A DNA stretch of 36,190 bases from Synechococcus sp. SP2 MAG (GTDB lineage Bacteria; Cyanobacteriota; Cyanobacteriia; PCC-6307; Cyanobiaceae), in the NCBI GenBank assembly GCA_030756895.1, contig JAVBIX010000034.1:1-36190 (forward strand), in the 5' to 3' direction. Under the pieces are notes generated by a model. That model did not search any database, had not been told where the DNA came from, and saw nothing but the letters and a program-made list of their open reading frames with translations. This document shows, in pieces, positions 32,517-36,190 of the stretch. Position numbers and translations under genes: made by a program. Positions within the stretch are counted from its first letter, which is position 1; every line of letters begins with the position of its first letter.

Positions 32517-33665
32517 TTATCCGCCTCCGTTCATCCCTCTCAATGTGGCGACAGAGGATGGACTGACACGATTGAGGTAGCGGAAGATCCAATATTTGAA
32601 AATTGTCGCCAAAATCACCGGGAACGTAGCGATGAATAGAAGAATAAAGTTTTCACGAGCTGGAAATCCAAAGTGATTAGCAATGCCATCCAGAAGCACA
32701 GTCCAGCCTTCTGGACTATGAAATCCAACAAAGATGTCGGTGAAGAGAATGATCGCAAACGCTTTGGCTGAGTCGCTTAATCCGTAAACAGCTTCATCAA
32801 AAAAGCCGCGAAGAACTCTGAGCTCTTCGCGGCTGAATAGGCAAACCATGACGAAAGCAAGCGTGGCTGAAATGTCCGCTAAGACATTTTTCACAGCATG
32901 GGTACTTTCAGCGTCAGCCTCTTCTTTAAGCTCAGCAGCCTTTTTCCCTAATTGTTGTTGTAGTTCTTCTTGACTTGGGATTGAGTCACCGCGAAGAAGA
33001 GCATCGAATTCAATTTCTGCCTTATACACTCTCAACTTTTCTACTGCCTGTTCTTCAAGTTGTGGCTTTGGGTAACTCAAGAAAGGCAGATCTGGAGCAA
33101 AGCGGTCGACAGCAGGACTGATGATGTAAGTACGGCTGACCTGTTGGACTAACAGCGGTACCAGAATCAGCAGTAAAAGAACCTTCAACGAGATCAGAGT
33201 CGAATCCCTGCGTCTGCGAAAGCCTGCAACTAAGGTTGCTTCTCCAGCTGGATTGAGCTGCCTGCGCACCTTGTCGAAGACCCCCAGCAGTGAGCGCGGC
33301 AGCGGATCTGGAGCGCGAGTCATGGTCGGAGCGGCCGAAGCCCGTTTAGGGCTATACCGGTTCACGACACTTTCAATGAGCTGAAGTTGACGTAATTCTT
33401 GGGGATCCAGCTGGGCACGCTGGTACTCCAGTTGATCTAGCGACGCACGACAAACATTGATCGCAACTCGAAATTTGCGCAGTACTGTTGCCTGCACTGA
33501 TTTCGGGACAGAAAGCTCAAGTTCGGGACGGATGGGTCGGTCGCCGTAATACTCCAGCTCCAAGCTCTGGATTAATAAGGCTGCTTCATAGCCCCGATCG
33601 AGATCAGAGTTGACATCCAGCGCGCTGGCTTTGCCAAAGGCTCCTATCCAATTGCGAAATGCCAT
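32517..33665 (-). CDS. pxcA: proton extrusion protein PxcA (CemA/CotA family)
   Basis: 382 residues from ATG 33665. PxcA/CotA is the light-dependent plasma-membrane proton extrusion protein; plastid CemA (Ycf10) is its homologue. N-terminal soluble region 1-150, then helix STLISLKVLLLLILVPLLVQ (156-175), a cytosolic or lumen loop with a Glu-rich coiled coil, and three C-terminal helices: ISATLAFVMVCLF, AFAIILFTDIFVGFHSPEGW, ENFILLFIATFPVILATIFKYWIFRYLNRVSPS abbreviated; the FHS.EGW and FKYWIFRYLNR motifs are family hallmarks. It follows the Psb32-like gene by six bases. Confidence 0.92.
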   Translation of the reverse strand: MAFRNWIGAFGKASALDVNSDLDRGYEAALLIQSLELEYYGDRPIRPELELSVPKSVQATVLRKFRVAINVCRASLDQLEYQRAQLDPQELRQLQLIESVVNRYSPKRASAAPTMTRAPDPLPRSLLGVFDKVRRQLNPAGEATLVAGFRRRRDSTLISLKVLLLLILVPLLVQQVSRTYIISPAVDRFAPDLPFLSYPKPQLEEQAVEKLRVYKAEIEFDALLRGDSIPSQEELQQQLGKKAAELKEEADAESTHAVKNVLADISATLAFVMVCLFSREELRVLRGFFDEAVYGLSDSAKAFAIILFTDIFVGFHSPEGWTVLLDGIANHFGFPARENFILLFIATFPVILATIFKYWIFRYLNRVSPSSVATLRGMNGGG

Positions 33666-33671
33666 AGCGGA

Positions 33672-34352
33672 TCAGCGCGAGAAAACCCACCAGGTGGCCA
33701 TCGGCACGATGGTTCCCACCACCAGCAGCACAATCACCCAGGTGAAGGCGTTGCTTTCGCTCGTTTCCTCAACAGTGGGAACGTTTGTGGGGAGAGCGGT
33801 GCGTTCAATTTGAATCGGTGGGCCTGGATCTTCGCCCCCATTGAGAACCACTGCAATGCGTTCAATTCCATCCATAGATGCCTGGCGGAATCTCTCGCCA
33901 TCTCGCATCGGCTGGCTCATTGTTGTGCGCGCGGTACTGCGGAGCAAGGCGTCTGGCAGTTGATCACTTAGCTCAGCTGAGACAACAACCGCAGCTTGTT
34001 TGTTCTGAGTTTCTTCAAGGAAAAGAATTAGCGGACGCTCACTCCTGTTGTCTTTATTGGACCAACGTTCCACCAATTCTTCTCCGAATCCCGTGAGACT
34101 CAGCCCGTAGTCCAGTTTCCGCAGGGTGATGACTCTGGCGTCCACCTTGGAGGACTCCAGTTGATTCAGCCGAGTTTCAATTTCATTCTTGCCAGCCCGA
34201 CTCAGCACATCAGCTGAATCAAGGACGGCATTATCTGGCGGCTGAGCTGGTAGGTCTTGGGGAGATAAGGCAAAACCCGCTGGCACTGCCAAAAAGAAAC
34301 AGAGACTTGCGGCGATGAGTAGCTGCAGAGACTTGAAGGGGCTAGGCATCAT
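33672..34352 (-). CDS. Psb32-like TPM-domain protein
   Basis: 226 residues from ATG 34352. An N-terminal signal peptide (LLIAASLCFFLAVPAGFA, ending near residue 28), a TPM domain (about 40-175) with DNAVLDSADVLSRAGKNEIE and RPLILFLEETQNKQAAVVVS, and a C-terminal membrane helix FTWVIVLLVVGTIVPMATWW (203-222). The arrangement matches cyanobacterial Psb32 (sll1390), which protects PSII from photodamage and speeds repair from the lumen. Same-operon genes: terB-like (27 bases before), pxcA (6 after). Enzyme activity (acid phosphatase) is reported for plant TPM relatives only. Confidence 0.85.
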   Translation of the reverse strand: MMPSPFKSLQLLIAASLCFFLAVPAGFALSPQDLPAQPPDNAVLDSADVLSRAGKNEIETRLNQLESSKVDARVITLRKLDYGLSLTGFGEELVERWSNKDNRSERPLILFLEETQNKQAAVVVSAELSDQLPDALLRSTARTTMSQPMRDGERFRQASMDGIERIAVVLNGGEDPGPPIQIERTALPTNVPTVEETSESNAFTWVIVLLVVGTIVPMATWWVFSR

Positions 34353-34379
34353 GAGGCGTTCGATGGGTGGAGTCTGCCG

Positions 34380-34787
34380 TCAGCTGGCAAGGCTGTCGTG
34401 ATTCAAGGCCATGATCGCGTCCATCACGGCTTTGGCTTTGCCCTGAGGGAGTTCGACGCTTTGAACGAGTTCGTCGAGAAACGTTTGTTCTTCATTGGTC
34501 ACGGTCCTATCAGCGTGAACCAGCTGCACTGCCACAGCGAGAGCTGTTTCCTTTTGGGTTTCTTTGAGCTGGGGCAGGGCATCTTTGATCAATTGACTTG
34601 ATCCTTTCTCGCGAAGGCGTTTGAGTAGTTGGTCAAACAACATTGCCATCTCGCTCTCGCTTCGATCCTTATATGGGGTTCGATATTCCAGTTGACGTCT
34701 TAAAGCATGTGCTTCATCTTTGCCCAGCACTCCATCGCAAGCCACTGTGGCCAGCGCGATCGCTGCAAAGGCTTCGGATTCGGTCAT
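34380..34787 (-). CDS. TerB-like protein
   Basis: 135 residues from ATG 34787, an all-helical fold. Two acidic loops, CDGVLGKDEA (17-26) and ADRTVTNEEQ (residues 91-100), are spaced as in the TerB (tellurite resistance B) fold, which binds metals through similar acidic clusters. TerB proteins appear in the Ter stress system and also alone in cyanobacteria, here with no other ter genes beside it, apart from the distant TerC-family gene at 3.6 kb. It leads the operon into the Psb32-like gene, 27 bases away, and diverges from the CCB-like gene. Role unknown; Ca/metal-dependent scaffold is a guess. Confidence 0.78.
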   Translation of the reverse strand: MTESEAFAAIALATVACDGVLGKDEAHALRRQLEYRTPYKDRSESEMAMLFDQLLKRLREKGSSQLIKDALPQLKETQKETALAVAVQLVHADRTVTNEEQTFLDELVQSVELPQGKAKAVMDAIMALNHDSLAS

Positions 34788-34855
34788 TAGCGTTGGAGGA
34801 TTGACCTCTATTTCAGCAAAAGTGCATTGATCTGACTGCTCATGAGTTGCAAAAC

Positions 34856-35500
34856 ATGTTGAGATCCCACCAATGGTGTTTGCTTGCAGGTGTTCTTGTT
34901 TTGGGGCTTTCCATCCTTAACGCCAGCACCGCTGAAACCATTACTCCAAGCTTGGAGCGAGCTGATGTTCTCGCCGGGATGGCAGGCGTTGGCTTCATGC
35001 TGGTTTCAATCCTCTGGACCCGGGCCTCTCCACGCAGTCCGGAGGCGGTTGAACTGGAGGGTGAGCAGGGTTTTGTGCTCTCCTCTGATTTGGCCGATGC
35101 GGTTCGAGCTGAAATGGCTTGGGGTAGCCATCAGTTCCTGACTGCGACTTCTGCGGCCACGATCCTTGTCTTTTGGAAGGGCTCGGTCCTGCTTCGCCGG
35201 GGCCTTTTGGGCTCTGGCGATTTTGAACCTGGTGAGATCTGTCGACGATCCGTTCAAAAGCAAGAACTGATTTCCCTTGTAAAAACAGCCCTCTACCCAG
35301 GGAAAGCAGAATTTGACCCCGTCTTGCCCGGCTTGCCTTCCGTGATGGTGCAACCCCTTGGAGAGAGTGGGTGGGTTGTGATTGGTGGCTGGTCGGAACG
35401 ATGTTTCACTCGATCCGATGAGCGTTGGCTTACGGGTTGGGCTGAACGTCTTAAAACGACATTGAGTGTTGAAGAATTAGAAGAAGAAACTCAGTTTTAG
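34856..35500 (+). CDS. cofactor assembly of complex C subunit B (CCB2/CCB4-like)
   Basis: 214 residues from ATG 34856 (TTG 34847 is an alternative). Two membrane helices near the N-terminus (LLAGVLVLGLSILNAS and ADVLAGMAGVGFMLVSILWT) precede a soluble domain (GFVLSSDLADAVRAEMAWG, TSAATILVFWKGSVLLRRG, VMVQPLGESGWVVIGGWSER, FTRSDERWLTGWAERL). This pattern is the CofassemB family, homologous to plastid CCB2/CCB4, which attach the heme ci to cytochrome b6. It diverges from terB-like across 68 bases, so regulation may be shared. Confidence 0.8.
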   Translation: MLRSHQWCLLAGVLVLGLSILNASTAETITPSLERADVLAGMAGVGFMLVSILWTRASPRSPEAVELEGEQGFVLSSDLADAVRAEMAWGSHQFLTATSAATILVFWKGSVLLRRGLLGSGDFEPGEICRRSVQKQELISLVKTALYPGKAEFDPVLPGLPSVMVQPLGESGWVVIGGWSERCFTRSDERWLTGWAERLKTTLSVEELEEETQF

Positions 35501-35833
35501 CAGTCGGTCTTGGCTGTTACGGTTTGCAGTTACCCTCACGGGATCCGGCAACTATCTGTCGCCAACTTTGAATGCTGAACTGATTCCAGTAGGAAAGGCT
35601 TCTCTGTTGTTTCTGATGGCCTTCTGTGCATCCAACCAACCTCTGGTTCGTTAGGCCTATCGATGGAATGACTGCGTCGATCACGTCGCCGAGTCACTCA
35701 ACTCACATCAATAGGGCAGAGGAAATGCTGAGGCCGTGGTCACATGTAACGGCGGTCAACGAGCTAACGGTTGGTGAGGCTTGACCAAGTGATTCAATTG
35801 CCTTAGAACTCGCTTAGTAGTTCAGGTGTATTA
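35501..35833. other. intergenic region before the right-hand DUF3104 gene
   Basis: No open frame, RNA gene or strong hairpin was seen. The only functional element noted is AGGTG (35824-35828), a ribosome binding site five bases before the GTG start at 35834. A promoter for the DUF3104 gene should lie here but no clear -10/-35 pair could be picked by eye. Confidence 0.5.
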
Positions 35834-36133
35834 GTGAGTGTTGATCGTGTTTCGTTAGCTGTCAGTTCACTCGAAGGGATCAAGCCGCCGACATTCCTAA
35901 GCATCAAGGCTGGTGACTTTGTGATCATCCAAGCAACACAGCAGGTTGCTCACCAAGTCAATGACGATTGGTGGATGGGACAGATTGTTTTCTGCGAAGG
36001 AGGTGCCCGTGATCCACGAGTGAACACAATGTTTCAGGTGGCGGACGTCGATGACGGTGGAATCTTCTGGGTCAACGGTGATGAAGTCACGCATGTCGTC
36101 CGATCACTGGATGGATTGGCGTTGAATGCTTGA
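35834..36133 (+). CDS. DUF3104-family small protein (right copy)
   Basis: 99 residues from GTG 35834, with AGGTG (35824-35828) five bases upstream. The conserved core FLSIKAGDFVIIQ, DDWWMGQIVFCEGGARDPR, FQVADVDDGGIFWVNGDEVTHVV and a LDGL tail match DUF3104 and align without large gaps to the protein at 614-910. This copy is closer to the family consensus as I remember it (CEGGARxP, FQVADVD), while the left copy has diverged (CKKEARDAS). Function unknown. It stands alone, with the next element being a terminator for an opposite-strand gene outside the window. Confidence 0.82.
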   Translation: MSVDRVSLAVSSLEGIKPPTFLSIKAGDFVIIQATQQVAHQVNDDWWMGQIVFCEGGARDPRVNTMFQVADVDDGGIFWVNGDEVTHVVRSLDGLALNA

Positions 36134-36151
36134 GCTCGTTGATGCTTAGAC

Positions 36152-36178
36152 AAAAGAAAACCCCGCCAAAGGCAGGGT
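36152..36178 (-). terminator. terminator for a minus-strand gene beyond the right edge
   Basis: Arms ACCCCGCC (36160-36167) and GGCAGGGT (36171-36178) pair over eight positions with one C-A mismatch and a three-base loop. Read on the minus strand, the stem is followed by TTTTCTTTTG, a good T-run. No such run follows on the plus strand, so it most likely ends a leftward gene starting beyond 36190. Confidence 0.8.
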
Positions 36179-36190
36179 CTCTCGGCTTCT

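Noticed and set aside
34380-34787. TerB-like and TerC-family genes as a tellurite resistance system
   Set aside because: They are 30 kb apart, in separate operons, with no terA, terD, terE or terZ genes; both families occur alone in cyanobacteria with other roles.
1-36190. Search by eye for CRISPR arrays, insertion sequences, toxin-antitoxin or restriction genes
   Set aside because: None found. No transposase, integrase, methyltransferase of restriction type or regularly spaced repeats are visible.

Overview
The window looks like a piece of a marine Synechococcus-type picocyanobacterial chromosome. It holds oxygenic-photosynthesis genes (acsF, psb30, a Psb32-like gene, pxcA, a CCB2/CCB4-like cytochrome b6f cofactor-assembly gene), a D-glycerate 3-kinase, and several families found mainly in cyanobacteria (DUF2996, DUF565/Ycf20, DUF3104, a DUF6464-like protein). 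Genes are tightly packed, stop/start overlaps are common, and several starts are GTG or TTG. All names come from reading motifs and family resemblance; no database search was run.

Layout. (1) 1-3.5 kb is an AT-rich, gene-poor accessory stretch. It holds a truncated protein with a CP12-like cysteine tail, a DUF3104 gene, two small orphan genes, and a small secreted cysteine-rich gene split by an in-frame TAA. It is closed by a conserved linker-rich protein with a duplicated C-terminal module. (2) 3.5-6.9 kb on the plus strand: TerC-family transporter, DUF6464-like protein and a protein resembling archaeal riboflavin kinase as one tight operon, then a small orphan and a DEAD-box RNA helicase. 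(3) 6.9-17.2 kb is one long minus-strand block. In transcription order it reads YkgJ-like protein, two half-size Gdt1-type transporters, an RNB-fold protein that seems to have lost its catalytic residues, ubiX, a small membrane protein, DUF2996, acsF, tldD, tldE and fmt. (4) 17.2-20.7 kb: psb30 (plus) meets a recJ-ClC pair (minus) tail to tail. (5) 20.7-27.7 kb, mostly plus: CbbY-like phosphatase, Ycf20 and glycerate kinase; rpmF on the minus strand; then an FtsH protease without a first membrane helix, overlapping a UPF0182 membrane protein. (6) 27.7-30.2 kb: DUF805, a small secreted protein, a non-coding stretch, 2-Cys peroxiredoxin with a clear terminator, and a small conserved protein. (7) 34.8-30.2 kb is a compact minus-strand run terB-like, psb32-like, pxcA, cobU, trmL, LysM/M23 peptidase, tRNA-Met. 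A CCB-like gene diverges from it. (8) The right edge carries a second DUF3104 gene and a terminator for a gene beyond the window.

How the genes fit together. Several serve thylakoid biogenesis and carbon metabolism: chlorophyll ring closure (AcsF), PSII subunits and repair (Psb30, Psb32, FtsH), b6f assembly (CCB-like), envelope proton exchange (PxcA), and clearing of Rubisco by-products and photorespiratory glycerate (CbbY, GlyK). Ion and metal handling recurs (TerC, split Gdt1, ClC, YkgJ). I found no CRISPR array, insertion sequence, prophage or complete defence system. The most notable observations are the degenerate RNB protein, the RibK-like protein, the nonsense-split secreted peptide, the single-helix FtsH, and the duplicated helical module in the 2.7-3.5 kb protein.
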